Source: Paenibacillus terricola (GTDB taxonomy: Bacteria > Bacillota > Bacilli > Paenibacillales > Paenibacillaceae). From it: DNA of 64,000 nt. The notes below the pieces were generated by a model. The model saw nothing but the letters and a program-made list of their open reading frames with translations, did not search any database and was not told where the DNA came from. The stretch lies in assembly GCF_014779765.1 (NCBI RefSeq), contig NZ_JACXZA010000002.1, positions 124,001-188,000 of the forward strand, written 5' to 3'. This document shows, piece by piece, positions 7,252-16,726 of the stretch (the stretch's first letter is position 1; every line of letters starts with the position of its first letter). The translations under genes were made by a program, and so were the position numbers.

Positions 7252-9282
7252 TTACTTGGACTCTTCGATGATGAGTACGCCACGGCCAGCTACTTCGGCA
7301 CTGCCGCTAAGCTTCGTGCCGGATAGAAGTTCTGTACCAGTTACGCTGCCCAAATCGAAGGATTGAGTTTCTGCATTGTGGTTCAATACGAATACATAAG
7401 ACTGGCCATCCTTCGTCCGTTTCACTGCTTCAACACCGGCAACTGCAGGAAGGATTGGCTGAATGCCGTGCGCTGCGCAGATTTGACCAAGCAGACCTTG
7501 CAGGAACGATGCCTCAGGGCTCGTGCCAACATACCAAGCTTCGCCTTGTCCGAAACGGTTGCGCGTTACAACCGGCATACCTTTGTAGAAGTCTTGGCCG
7601 TACGTTGCGATAACATCTGCGCCTTCGCTGTGGAGAAGATCGCACAGCAATCCGCATTCATATTGACCGCTCAGCTTACCGAACGTATCGTTCATAACGA
7701 TTGCGTTGCGTTGGTCTGGGAACAATGCGTCGATTTCTTCTGCCCAGATGCCAAGCAGGTTGCGCAGTTCGCCAGGGTAGCCGCCGAGCGTTACGATGTC
7801 ATTCTCATTGACGATACCGCTGAAGAACGTTGTGATGAATGTGCCGCCGTTCTGCGTGAATTGCTCAAGGCGTGCAGCGACACCTGGTTTCACCATGTAC
7901 ATAACAGGTGCGATCAGCACGTCATATTGGCTGAAATCAGCATCCATTGGAACCATATCAACCGCGATGTTCTGTTGGTAGAGCGCATCGTAGTATTTGT
8001 GTACTTCATCCGTATATTTCAAGGCAGCGGATGGACCGGAAGAGAACTCAACCGCCCACCAGTTTTCCCAATCGAACAAGATGCCGACCTTGGCTGTACC
8101 ACGCGCGTTGAGAATCTTGTCGCCAAGCTGCGAGAGCTCGCTGCCGAGCTGCGCGCATTCGCGGAATACACGCGTATGCTCGTGGCCGACATGTTCGATG
8201 AGTGCGCCATGGTACTTCTCGCATGCGCCGATCGAGCGGCGGAGCTGGAAGAACATGACACTGTCCGCACCATGCGCAACGGCTTGGTAGCTCCACAGTG
8301 CCATAACGCCAGGACGCTTCAGCGAGTTGTATGCCTGCCAGTTCTGCTGGCTTGGCGTCTGCTCCATGAGCAGGAATGGCTCGCCGCCCTTGAGGCCGCG
8401 CATAAGATCGTGCATCATAGCGGTGTAGCTGACAGGCGTATCAGCGGATGGGTAGTTATCCCACGATACGATATCCATATGCTTCGCCCATTTGAAGTAA
8501 TCAAGTGGCTTGTAAGCGCCCATCAAGTTAGTCGTAACAGGAACGTTAGGCGTATGCTTCTTCAGTTCCTCATACTCCAACTTGTAGCAGTCGAGCATGC
8601 TGTCCGAGTTGAAACGTGTATAGTCGAGCGAGATGCCCTGGAAGCAAGTGTGACGCGTCGACCATTGTTCGCTGAGCATATTCGGAGGCACGATTTCTTC
8701 CCAATCGTAGAACGTGTGACCCCAGAAACGTGTATTCCACTGCTCGTTGAGCTTGTCCAGCGTACCGTATTTGTTCTTAAGCCAAACGCGGAATGCAGCT
8801 GCGCAGTTGTCGCAGTAACATTCGCCGCCGTACTCATTGGACACATGCCACAACAGCAGGGCGGGGTGATCCTTATAGCGTTCAGCGATCTTGCCTGCAA
8901 GCTTCGCCGAATAGGTGCGATAAACCAAGCTGTTCGCGCATGAATTGTGACGTCCGCCGAACTTGCGTTTACGGCCATCGAAGTCTACACGGAGAATTTC
9001 TGGATATTTGCGTGCCATCCATGCTGGATGTGCGCCAGTGCTAGTTGCCAAACAAGCATAGATGCCGTTTGCTTGAAGCATATCCATAATCTCGTCCAGT
9101 GTGGAGAAATCATAAGTGTCATCATTAGGCTGCAACATAGCCCAAGAGAAAACGTTAACCGTGGCGATATCCATGCCTGCAAGACGGATCATACGCATAT
9201 CTTCCGGCCATACACTCTTGTCCCATTGTTCAGGATTGTAGTCGCCGCCATATAACATTTTGGTCAATTTGGATGATAACAA
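7252..9282 (-). CDS. beta-galactosidase, glycoside hydrolase family 42
   Basis: The 676-residue protein is a full-length cytosolic GH42 enzyme. The N-terminal TIM barrel holds 'YGGDYNPEQWD', the acid/base Glu150 in 'WHVSNEYGGECYC', a zinc-type Cys cluster (Cys115, 155, 157, 160), and the nucleophile Glu307 in 'LLMEQTPSQQNW'. A trimerisation domain ('KVGILFDWENWWA') and a C-terminal beta domain follow. It hydrolyses terminal beta-galactosides, possibly from plant galactans or lactose. The preferred start is TTG at 9282, nine bases after AAGGAG; the nearest ATG is eight codons later and has no site. The ribosome binding site lies inside one arm of a perfect 12-bp inverted repeat. The PAS-HTH regulator upstream is a plausible controller. 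Confidence 0.93.
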   Translation of the reverse strand: MLSSKLTKMLYGGDYNPEQWDKSVWPEDMRMIRLAGMDIATVNVFSWAMLQPNDDTYDFSTLDEIMDMLQANGIYACLATSTGAHPAWMARKYPEILRVDFDGRKRKFGGRHNSCANSLVYRTYSAKLAGKIAERYKDHPALLLWHVSNEYGGECYCDNCAAAFRVWLKNKYGTLDKLNEQWNTRFWGHTFYDWEEIVPPNMLSEQWSTRHTCFQGISLDYTRFNSDSMLDCYKLEYEELKKHTPNVPVTTNLMGAYKPLDYFKWAKHMDIVSWDNYPSADTPVSYTAMMHDLMRGLKGGEPFLLMEQTPSQQNWQAYNSLKRPGVMALWSYQAVAHGADSVMFFQLRRSIGACEKYHGALIEHVGHEHTRVFRECAQLGSELSQLGDKILNARGTAKVGILFDWENWWAVEFSSGPSAALKYTDEVHKYYDALYQQNIAVDMVPMDADFSQYDVLIAPVMYMVKPGVAARLEQFTQNGGTFITTFFSGIVNENDIVTLGGYPGELRNLLGIWAEEIDALFPDQRNAIVMNDTFGKLSGQYECGLLCDLLHSEGADVIATYGQDFYKGMPVVTRNRFGQGEAWYVGTSPEASFLQGLLGQICAAHGIQPILPAVAGVEAVKRTKDGQSYVFVLNHNAETQSFDLGSVTGTELLSGTKLSGSAEVAGRGVLIIEESK

Positions 9283-9291
9283 ACTGCTCAG

Positions 9292-9359
9292 CTCCTTCAA
9301 TTGATGTACTGTTAGTTTACAGCATTCTAGCAATTGCATACATATAACAATTGAAGGAG
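9292..9359 (-). promoter_or_regulatory. 12-bp inverted repeat around the leader of the beta-galactosidase gene, covering its ribosome binding site
   Basis: On the minus strand CTCCTTCAATTG (9359-9348) is the exact complement of CAATTGAAGGAG (9303-9292), which contains the AAGGAG ribosome binding site. They are 44 bases apart. If both are transcribed the hairpin would hide the site; if the promoter lies between them (for example TTGTTA and TAGAAT, 15 bp apart), the arms could instead be paired operator half-sites. Confidence 0.6.
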
Positions 9360-9436
9360 TGAATATAATAATTCGGTACATAGGAATGAAATGTGATATC
9401 CCGTGAGAAGGAAAGCTCCAGCTGTTTCGGCTTTAA

Positions 9437-10343
9437 TTAGCGTCGCACAAGCTCTGGCCAAATCTCTTGGACATCCACCCGAAGCTCAGAGGCGATTAGT
9501 TCGGCTGTCAGACGCTGTGGTTTGCTGATTTTACCATTGCGAAGTTTTGAAATCGTCTGTAGGGAAATGCCGGTAGATTGCGACAACTGGCTTGCGGACA
9601 AGTCACGTTTGGCCATCCAGATTTTCAGCTTCGTACTCGATTGTTCGCTGCTGCTGGTCTCTTGCATTTCCCAGATCGAGAAAGCGAATTGTTCGAATTC
9701 GCCGAATCCGTTGTAAATCGGATAGATTGTTGTGCGCATGGCAAGTTCACTTAATTCGTCAAAACGAAGCGTGTGCATGAACAAGTCCTGTTGGACTTTG
9801 TCGATAGCACATTGGGCTAACTGAGCCCGGATAATGTCATGCTCCGCAGCGCTAATAAAGTCAAACATAGAGTGATTCAACACGGTAACGTCAGCGGGCT
9901 CCACGGCCGGCACGAAATTAACATGAAATTTCCTTACTATATAATGCTTGTCCATAATTCCGACATAAAACGCCTTTCCGCTCTTCGATTGCTGCTCGAT
10001 CCATAGCTCGGCACTTAGATCCGTGGCGGTCAGCAGAAAGTAAGGCGATCCATCTGAAGCAGATTCAAGTGGTTTAACATCCAATACGATTGGTTTCTGT
10101 GCACGTGTTCCAGTCTCGATGATTGTTTCAGTGTAATCTTCGGGAAGAACGGCTCCCTTCAAATCAGCGATACGAGGGAATAGGTGTCGAAAGGGAATGT
10201 GGGGCAGCTTCTCTCGCTCGTAACCGCATAGCTGAACAAAGGCAGGATTGGCATCTGTAATCGTAAAGGAACGGCCTAGGCGGCGAACGATCGCAAGAGG
10301 CTGCGGGATCGTCTGAAAGATTTGCCGAAAGATAAGCTACCAT
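9437..10343 (-). pseudogene. PAS-domain XRE-type HTH regulator with a probable 5' frameshift
   Basis: From 10336 down to 9437 one frame encodes about 299 residues: a PAS domain beginning 'LIFRQIFQTIPQPLAIV' and running through 'ITDANPAFVQLCGYEREKL', a second sensor-like region, and a C-terminal XRE-type helix-turn-helix ('LSQSTGISLQTISKLRNGK'). No ATG, GTG or TTG begins this frame before the PAS core; the first usable codon is TTG at 10162, inside the domain. The ATG at 10343 and a GAGAGG site (10350-10345) lie in another frame, and an in-frame TAG occupies 10339-10337. Loss of one base near 10337-10340 would explain this; a sequencing error or a rare non-AUG start is possible. A protein starting at TTG 10162 (241 aa) would keep the HTH. 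It probably governs the beta-galactosidase gene. Confidence 0.6.
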
Positions 10344-10364
10344 TCCTCTCATTCTATTTTCCAT

Positions 10365-10848
10365 TACGACACAAGTATAGGCTTACCCTATAGCAAGGGC
10401 AATGCTCCGATATATCTAATTACTGTAAGAGGTCGTTCAAAAAGTCCGCTTTTGATCACGAACCTTTTTGAACATGTACTGGAATGAAGCGTTAACATTG
10501 GTTATTTCTTTAAAAATTTAAATCCGCCCATATGATCGGGACCTAAACGTACCAAACGTTTCTGAATTCCAGATGAAAACTCTTTAGTGGGCTTATACGG
10601 CGCTTTATCATGGTAATATTTCCCGTTAAGATTAGATGTGCCTATGAAAAGGGGGCGAAATGGTTTCGAATATGGAGTGAAGATTGGGTTCGGAGGGTTT
10701 CGACAACTTTCGCTCGAAGTGACAAGCATATGCTCAGTTTGAGTGAAATATGTGTCATATATATGTGAACTTTGCGTTATTTACAGGTAAAATTCAATGA
10801 CGCATTTTTGAAAATAGGGTTCCCAATTTTCAATATTCCTGTATAATG
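10365..10848. other. intergenic region before the glycogen operon
   Basis: About 480 bases without a convincing gene. It contains a perfect inverted repeat GTTCAAAAAG/CTTTTTGAAC (10435-10473) that begins with the AGAGGTCGTTC motif also found before the Fur-like gene and yqhV. The 75-codon frame on the minus strand (10502-10729) has no ribosome binding site and no recognisable homology. The stretch may include a decayed repeat. Confidence 0.5.
10428..10473 (+). repeat. AGAGGTCGTTC motif with 10-bp inverted repeat
   Basis: AGAGGTCGTTC followed by a hairpin with arms GTTCAAAAAG (10435-10444) and CTTTTTGAAC (10464-10473). The same 11-mer recurs at about 25814 and 51028, each time followed by a GAACG complement. 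Confidence 0.6.
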
Positions 10849-10861
10849 GAGGTAACCTCCA
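10842..10861 (+). promoter_or_regulatory. glgB promoter -10 with palindrome
   Basis: A perfect TATAAT (10842-10847) is followed at once by GGAGGTAACCTCC (10849-10861), a near-perfect palindrome over the probable start site. A -35 is weak (TTCCCA, 10820-10825). The ACCTCC arm is complementary to the glgB ribosome binding site GGAGGT at 10907-10912. Confidence 0.55.
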
Positions 10862-10921
10862 CGATATCCCCCCTGATCATGTATGATTCTTAACAATAAC
10901 TTAACAGGAGGTGTCACATTG

Positions 10922-12823
10922 ATGACAGTATTAACGCTCCCATATGGGATCTCACAGGATGATCTATACTTGTTCAACGAAGGCGTACTTTATCGAAGTT
11001 ACCGAACTTTCGGAGCTCACCGAATAAAGTGGAAACGAAAGACAGGTATCCGATTTGTTGTCTGGGCCCCTAACGCAGCCTCGGTAAGTGTAGTAGGGGA
11101 TTTCAATAAGTGGGACAGTACGAAGGATGTGCTGGAACAGATCGGCAACACTGGCGTCTGGGCATGCTTTGTTCATGGATTAAAGGACGGCGAGCGGTAC
11201 AAGTACGAGATTGTGACAGCAAGTGGACAGAAGCTGCTCAAAGCTGACCCGTACGCGTTCAGCTCCGAATTAAGACCCCATACAGCCTCGATTGTAACCG
11301 ATTTGAACGGGTATGAATGGGGCGACTCGGACTGGATGGACCGCAAGCAAGCACTCTTCGATCGACCGCTCCTCATTTATGAAGTTCACGCCGGCTCCTG
11401 GAAGATTCATGGCAAGGAGCAATTCCTTACGTACAGCGAATTATCTATTGAGCTCGTCGATTATGCCGCAGAGATGGGTTATACCCATATTGAGCTTATG
11501 CCAATTGCGGAGCATCCATTCGACCGTTCATGGGGGTATCAGATTACCGGCTTCTACGCAGCAACTAGTCGGTATGGAACGCCAAAGCAGTTCATGCAGT
11601 TCGTCGACCGCTGTCATCAGAAAGGGCTTGGCATCATTCTTGATTGGGTGCCTGGACATTTCTGCCGCGATGATCACGGTCTGCGCGATTTCGACGGATC
11701 GCCGCTTTATGAAGGGCCGAACTGGCGCAAAGCGGATAAACCGCAGTGGGGAACCCTTTCCTTCGATTTCGGTCGTAACGAAGTTGTTGGATTTCTGATC
11801 TCCAACGCAATATTTTGGCTCGATCTATTTCATATAGATGGCCTGAGGGTTGATGCAGTCGCTCATATGGTTGATCTTCATATGGATAAACCTGAGGAGC
11901 TGCGTACGCTGAACCCTTATGGCGGCAAGGAAGATTTAGATGCTCTCCGATTCCTCCGGAGACTGAATGAAGTCGTATTTCAATACTATCCCGAGACGCT
12001 CATGATTGCCGAAGATTCATCCGCACAACCAGCAGTCACATCACCAACCTACCTCGGCGGACTCGGATTCAACTTCAAATGGAATATGGGCTGGATGAAC
12101 GATATGCTGCGCTATATGCAGCTCGACCCAGCTGACCGCAAGCATCACCACAATCTCATCACGTTCTCGCTTCTCTATGCTTTCTCCGAAAATTACGTGC
12201 TGCCATTCTCACACGACGAGGTGGTACACGGCAAACGTTCACTCCTTCACAAAATGTCAGGCTCCTACGAAGAAAAATTCGCTCAACTAAAACTGCTTTA
12301 CGGTTATTGGATTACACACCCAGGCAAGAAACTATTGTTTATGGGCAGTGATTGGGGACAATTCGATGAATGGAAAGATCTCGATCAACTCGACTGGATG
12401 CTCCTCGATTATCCGCTGCATTTAGATATGCAGAAGTACGTACAACGGCTGTATCACGTATACCGCACGACACCTGCTCTATGGGAGCGTGATCGGGATT
12501 ACGATGGCTTCCGCTGGATTGATGTACATAATGCAGAACAAAGCGTGATTTCGTTCGAACGGCGAGGTATAGAAGCGAACGAGATCGTCGTTGTCGTCTG
12601 TAACTTCTCGCGCAACGACTATGGCAATTACCGGATCGGTGTACCGATGTCGGGCAGCTATGAGCTGTTGATGCACAGCAGCGAGGAAGTGTCCCGGCAG
12701 GGCCTCTTAGCTCCGCTTATGAGCGAGGAAATCCCTTATCACGGACGCGGATACAGCGTGCAAGTTACGCTGAAGCCATTCTCCTGTCTGATGCTTCACT
12801 ATAAAGTAATTGAATACATTTAG
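10922..12823 (+). CDS. glgB: 1,4-alpha-glucan branching enzyme
   Basis: The 633-residue protein forms alpha-1,6 branches in glycogen. Residues about 40-110 form the CBM48 module ('[21 protein letters not shown]'); the GH13 barrel follows, with '[17 protein letters not shown]', nucleophile Asp311 in '[11 protein letters not shown]', acid/base Glu364 in 'MIAEDS', and the branching-enzyme form of region IV, 'HDEVVHGK' with Asp432. ATG 10922 lies ten bases after AGGAGG; the in-frame TTG at 10919 is a possible alternative. Its stop overlaps the ribosome binding site of glgC, so it heads a tightly coupled operon glgBCDA plus a GH15 gene. Length is typical of the Bacillus type. Confidence 0.96.
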   Translation: MTVLTLPYGISQDDLYLFNEGVLYRSYRTFGAHRIKWKRKTGIRFVVWAPNAASVSVVGDFNKWDSTKDVLEQIGNTGVWACFVHGLKDGERYKYEIVTASGQKLLKADPYAFSSELRPHTASIVTDLNGYEWGDSDWMDRKQALFDRPLLIYEVHAGSWKIHGKEQFLTYSELSIELVDYAAEMGYTHIELMPIAEHPFDRSWGYQITGFYAATSRYGTPKQFMQFVDRCHQKGLGIILDWVPGHFCRDDHGLRDFDGSPLYEGPNWRKADKPQWGTLSFDFGRNEVVGFLISNAIFWLDLFHIDGLRVDAVAHMVDLHMDKPEELRTLNPYGGKEDLDALRFLRRLNEVVFQYYPETLMIAEDSSAQPAVTSPTYLGGLGFNFKWNMGWMNDMLRYMQLDPADRKHHHNLITFSLLYAFSENYVLPFSHDEVVHGKRSLLHKMSGSYEEKFAQLKLLYGYWITHPGKKLLFMGSDWGQFDEWKDLDQLDWMLLDYPLHLDMQKYVQRLYHVYRTTPALWERDRDYDGFRWIDVHNAEQSVISFERRGIEANEIVVVVCNFSRNDYGNYRIGVPMSGSYELLMHSSEEVSRQGLLAPLMSEEIPYHGRGYSVQVTLKPFSCLMLHYKVIEYI

Positions 12824-12834
12824 GAGTTGATGCT

Positions 12835-14001
12835 ATGGGGCGTAAAGAAATGGTCGCGATGCTGCTCGCCGGAGGAGAAGGAAAAAGACTCGGCGTATTG
12901 ACAAAGGATTTGGCGAAGCCGGCTGTTTACTTTGGCGGGAAATATCGAATTATCGATTTCACGCTAAGCAACTGCGCTCATTCGGGCATCGACACGGTAG
13001 GCGTTCTCACGCAATATCAGCCGCTTGACCTGAACCGGTATTTGGGGATCGGCAGCCCTTGGGGGCTGGACCGCCGCGACGGCGGGATGGCAATTCTGCC
13101 ACCTTATGTGAAGCAGAAGGGCGGCGCATGGTACAAAGGAACAGCAAATGCAATCTATCAGAACATGGGTTTTATCGATCGTTATGATCCTGAATATGTG
13201 CTAGTGATTTCGGGCGACCACATCTACAAGATGGATTATGAGAAAATGCTCGAGCACCATAAGAAGACAGGTGCGGATGTAACGATTGCTGGAATTGAAG
13301 TGCCATGGAAGGAAGCTAGCCGATTCGGCATTATGCATGCCGACGATGAAGATCGAATTACGGCATTCGAAGAGAAGCCGAAGGTGCCGACTAGCAATAG
13401 AGCATCGATGGGCATCTACATTTTCTCATGGCATGTGCTGCAGCGTTATCTGATTCGTGATGAGGCGAGTCGTCATTCCTCGAATGATTTTGGTAAAGAT
13501 ATATTGCCTGCGATGTTAAAAGATAGCCTCAATATGTTCGTATATCCATTCAGAGGCTATTGGAAGGATGTCGGTACGATCGAAAGTCTGTGGGAAGCGA
13601 ACATGGACCTGCTCGATGATTCACCAGCGCTTGATTTGACGGATCCAGAATGGCGGATTTACTCCGTTAGTCCGAATCGACCAGCACAATATATTGCACC
13701 AAGCTCACGTATCGTGTCATCGATCGTGAATGAAGGCTGCCTGATTGAAGGCGATGTGCACCGTTCTGTCCTGTTCTATGGCGTGCAGACGGGAATTGAT
13801 AGTATCGTCCGAGAGTCGGTTGTCATGCCGAATGCGCGCATCGGTCGCGATGTGCGGCTGTATCGCACCATTGTGGGCGACGGTGCAGTTATCGCAGACG
13901 GCGTAACAATCGGTCATCCTGAGCATGGCGGCGTGACGGTCGTCGGCAGTGATGAGTTTATTGCGAGCTACAAAACACTGCTGGAGGTCGAACCATCGTG
14001 A
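12835..14001 (+). CDS. glgC: glucose-1-phosphate adenylyltransferase
   Basis: The 388-residue enzyme makes ADP-glucose, the glucosyl donor for glycogen synthase, from ATP and glucose 1-phosphate. It shows the nucleotidyltransferase loop '[20 protein letters not shown]' at the N-terminus, '[10 protein letters not shown]', the sugar-phosphate loop around 'FEEKP', and a C-terminal left-handed beta-helix ('[12 protein letters not shown]', '[10 protein letters not shown]'). The ribosome binding site AGGAG is embedded in the end of glgB. The gene overlaps glgD by a few bases. In Bacillus the active enzyme is a GlgC-GlgD heteromer; GlgC is the catalytic subunit since its active-site loop is intact. 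Confidence 0.96.
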   Translation: MGRKEMVAMLLAGGEGKRLGVLTKDLAKPAVYFGGKYRIIDFTLSNCAHSGIDTVGVLTQYQPLDLNRYLGIGSPWGLDRRDGGMAILPPYVKQKGGAWYKGTANAIYQNMGFIDRYDPEYVLVISGDHIYKMDYEKMLEHHKKTGADVTIAGIEVPWKEASRFGIMHADDEDRITAFEEKPKVPTSNRASMGIYIFSWHVLQRYLIRDEASRHSSNDFGKDILPAMLKDSLNMFVYPFRGYWKDVGTIESLWEANMDLLDDSPALDLTDPEWRIYSVSPNRPAQYIAPSSRIVSSIVNEGCLIEGDVHRSVLFYGVQTGIDSIVRESVVMPNARIGRDVRLYRTIVGDGAVIADGVTIGHPEHGGVTVVGSDEFIASYKTLLEVEPS

Positions 14002-15113
14002 TGAAAAATAAAGTAATGGGCTTAATCAATCTTGTACATGAACCGGATGAGCTGGAAGGGCTGACAGCGAACCGGTGTCCGGCAACGGTGCCTTTCGGCG
14101 GCCGTTACCGACTTATCGATTTCGTGCTGTCGAACATGGTGAACAGCGGGATTTCCCGCGTTGCCGTGCTCGCGCATACGAAATATCGGTCTTTAATGGA
14201 TCACCTAGGTTCCGGCAAACATTGGGATCTTCATAACCGTCAGAGCGGGCTTTTCATTCTGCCTCCGACTTCCGACGATGCTCAAGATCTGCGCCGTGGT
14301 GACCTTTATCATATGTTTCAGAATCGGGATTATTTGATGCGCAGCCATCATGAATATGTCGTTCTTGCCCGAAGCCACGTCATCTGCAATATCGATCTAG
14401 AGCCAGTCGTAGCGTTCCACGAGAGGCAAAAGGCGGATATTACGGTGGTGTGCAAGAAACACTCGTCAACTACGCCGGGCAAGAGCCGGAAAGTATTGAT
14501 GGATGCAACAGGGCGTGTCCTGGAGATGCAGGATCATTATGGACGTTTGAATACAGAACTTATGTCGACCGAGATTTATGTCATTAGACGCGAGCTGCTG
14601 CTTGAACTGGTGGAATCATCGCTGGCACAAGGGCAGGAGCATCTCGTTCGGCATGCCATTATGACGCGTCTTGATCAACTGAAGGTGTATGGCTATCAGT
14701 TTGATGGCTATGTAGGCATGGTCAATACGCTCGAAAGCTATTATTTCAACAACATGCAGTTGCTGCGTTCCGATGTGTGGAAGGATCTGTTCTTCCGTCC
14801 GGGACCGATCTATACGAAAGTCAAGGATGAGCCGCCTGCCCGTTATTTGGAAGGGGCTAAGGTATCTGGTTCGGTCATTGCGAACGGGTGCGTCATTGAA
14901 GGGACGGTCATAAACAGTGTACTGTTCCGCGGCGTGCATGTGCGCAAAGGAGCGATCATTCGCAACAGCATCATTATGCAGAATGGCGTTGTAGGCGAGA
15001 ACAGCATGCTGGATTATGCCATTCTCGATAAGGACGTCATGATCGAGCAAGGAAGAGATATTCGCGGGGCGGCGGGATCGCCGTTCGTCGCTGGGAAACG
15101 TAAAATTATTTAA
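13998..15113 (+). CDS. glgD: GlgD, regulatory subunit of ADP-glucose pyrophosphorylase
   Basis: The 371-residue protein is a GlgC paralogue with the same fold but an altered catalytic N-terminus: the GGxGxRL pyrophosphate loop is replaced by '[25 protein letters not shown]', the usual mark of GlgD. '[19 protein letters not shown]' and the C-terminal beta-helix repeats ('[20 protein letters not shown]') are kept. In Bacillus-type operons GlgD raises GlgC activity and has little of its own. GTG 13998 overlaps the glgC stop and lies ten bases after GGAGG; ATG 14001 is the alternative. About 150 bases with two family A hairpin repeats separate it from glgA. Confidence 0.94.
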   Translation: MMKNKVMGLINLVHEPDELEGLTANRCPATVPFGGRYRLIDFVLSNMVNSGISRVAVLAHTKYRSLMDHLGSGKHWDLHNRQSGLFILPPTSDDAQDLRRGDLYHMFQNRDYLMRSHHEYVVLARSHVICNIDLEPVVAFHERQKADITVVCKKHSSTTPGKSRKVLMDATGRVLEMQDHYGRLNTELMSTEIYVIRRELLLELVESSLAQGQEHLVRHAIMTRLDQLKVYGYQFDGYVGMVNTLESYYFNNMQLLRSDVWKDLFFRPGPIYTKVKDEPPARYLEGAKVSGSVIANGCVIEGTVINSVLFRGVHVRKGAIIRNSIIMQNGVVGENSMLDYAILDKDVMIEQGRDIRGAAGSPFVAGKRKII

Positions 15114-15164
15114 TAAAAGCCATTTGTTTGCAAGTCGTGTTGCCGAAGAAGAAATCAAATTACA

Positions 15165-15246
15165 ACATCAGAGTGACTTTGAGCAAAGCTCAAAGATTCT
15201 GATGTAAAGCGGAGTGACTTTGAACTCCGTTCAAAGATCCTGATGT
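15165..15246 (+). repeat. family A 41-nt hairpin repeat, two tandem copies before glgA
   Basis: Copy 1 (15165-15205) folds completely: outer arms ACATCAGA and TCTGATGT, inner arms CTTTGAGC and GCTCAAAG. Copy 2 (15206-15246) holds CTTTGAACTCCGTTCAAAG and is identical over all 41 bases to three units before spoIIIAG at 55830-55952. The array ends directly at the AAGGAG ribosome binding site of glgA. Confidence 0.9.
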
Positions 15247-15262
15247 AAGGAGTGAAAGTGTC

Positions 15263-16726
15263 GTGAAAGTATTGTTTGCCGCTTCGGAGGCTGTGCCGTT
15301 GGCCAAATCCGGTGGACTGGGAGATGTGACGGGGGCGCTGCCTAAAGCGTTGAACGAACGAGGGGCGGAAGTGCGAGTCGTGCTTCCCAAGTATGCCGAC
15401 ATTCCTGAATCCTTCTTGGAGCATTTCGAGACGATTCATACATTCTCGTTCCACTTTAGCTGGCGCCATCAATACTGCGGATTACTCCGCGGTGTTGTTG
15501 GCGGCGTCACCTTTTATTTGATTGACAATGAGCAATATTTCAAACGCGATGGACTGTACGGCTACGAAGACGATCCGGAGCGGTTCGTCTTCTTCAATTT
15601 TGCAATCGCAGAATGTTTGCCGCATCTGGATTTCGTACCTGATATTATCCATTGTCATGATTGGCAGACGGCGCTGCTGCCGTTCCTGCTCAAGACGCGT
15701 TATGCGTTTGATCCGCTCTGCCGCTCTGTCCGTACTGTATTTACGATTCACAATTTGAGATACCAAGGCGTCTTCGGCCAGAAGCTGTTTCAGGATCTGA
15801 TTGGAATGGACGATTTCTGGTTCTGGACAAGCGGTCTGGAGTTCCACGGCGCGGCGAACTGCATGAAGGCCGGCTTGCAGTATGCGGATCGGCTGACGAC
15901 AGTGAGCGAGACTTACGCAGAGGAGATTCAGACCGAGTATTGGGGCGAGAATCTGGACGGCGTTATTCGCTGGCGCGCATCAGAGCTGCAAGGTATCCTG
16001 AACGGGATCGACACGGAGAGCTACGACCCAATGAATGATCCAGCGCTCGAAACCCCTTATAGGGGGTCAGTGAGCCGTAAGCGTAAGAATAAAACCGCTT
16101 TGCAGCGGGAACTCGGACTGCCCGTATCGGAACAGATTCCTGTTATCGGGATTGTGACTCGCCTTGTTGAACAAAAGGGTATTGATTTGATCGACCGCGT
16201 GCTTGGGGATTTGCTCGATGAAGGCATTCAGTTGGTCATCCTTGGAGCAGGCGACTATCGCTATGAGGAAATGCTGCGTGGCGCTGCGCAATGGCGTCCG
16301 GAGCAAATCGCGTTGAAACTTGGATATGATGAAGGATTGGCGCGGCGAATTTATGCAGGCTCGGATATGTTCTTGATGCCTTCGAAGTTCGAGCCTTGCG
16401 GCTTGAGCCAGTTGATCGCACTCCGTTATCGGACAGTGCCGATCGTTCGGGAGACCGGCGGACTAAGAGACACGGTACAATCGTACAATGAATATACTGG
16501 AACGGGTAACGGCTTTACCTTCGCCAGCTATAACGCACACGACATGCTTCATACGGTTCGCAGAGCGCTTGCGCATTACCGGAATGAAGAAGATTGGAAG
16601 ACGATAGTCGCCAATGGTGCCAAAGAAGACTATAGCTGGAGCCGTTCTGCCAAATCGTACATGTCCCTCTATAGTGAACTGCTGCCTCTTCGAAAGGAGA
16701 CAGAAAGATGGCCCGTCATCTCGTAA
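15263..16726 (+). CDS. glgA: glycogen synthase (ADP-glucose)
   Basis: The 487-residue GT5 enzyme adds glucose from ADP-glucose to the non-reducing ends of glycogen. It has the N-terminal ADP-glucose motif 'PLAKSGGLGDVTGALPKAL' (KxGGL), 'HCHDWQTALLP', 'TIHNLRYQGVF', and the C-terminal GT-B motif 'SKFEPCGLSQLIALRYRTVP' with the catalytic Glu in EPCG, then 'ETGGLRDTV'. The GTG start follows AAGGAGTG. Two hairpin repeats lie immediately upstream and may affect its translation. Its end overlaps the next gene by 19 bases, so the two are probably translationally coupled. Confidence 0.96.
   Translation: MKVLFAASEAVPLAKSGGLGDVTGALPKALNERGAEVRVVLPKYADIPESFLEHFETIHTFSFHFSWRHQYCGLLRGVVGGVTFYLIDNEQYFKRDGLYGYEDDPERFVFFNFAIAECLPHLDFVPDIIHCHDWQTALLPFLLKTRYAFDPLCRSVRTVFTIHNLRYQGVFGQKLFQDLIGMDDFWFWTSGLEFHGAANCMKAGLQYADRLTTVSETYAEEIQTEYWGENLDGVIRWRASELQGILNGIDTESYDPMNDPALETPYRGSVSRKRKNKTALQRELGLPVSEQIPVIGIVTRLVEQKGIDLIDRVLGDLLDEGIQLVILGAGDYRYEEMLRGAAQWRPEQIALKLGYDEGLARRIYAGSDMFLMPSKFEPCGLSQLIALRYRTVPIVRETGGLRDTVQSYNEYTGTGNGFTFASYNAHDMLHTVRRALAHYRNEEDWKTIVANGAKEDYSWSRSAKSYMSLYSELLPLRKETERWPVIS

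Noticed and set aside
7363-8943. 526-codon open frame on the plus strand opposite the beta-galactosidase gene
   Set aside because: It lies wholly antisense to a well-supported GH42 gene, has no ribosome binding site and encodes a Cys/Arg-rich sequence with no domain; long antisense frames arise from the codon bias of the real gene.
10164-10364. 66-codon minus-strand frame with ATG upstream of the HTH regulator
   Set aside because: Its sequence is the out-of-frame reading of a clear PAS domain, so it is the product of the frameshift and not a gene of its own.
10502-10729. 75-codon frame on the minus strand before the glycogen operon
   Set aside because: No ribosome binding site, no promoter and no family likeness; considered but not supported as a transposase remnant.
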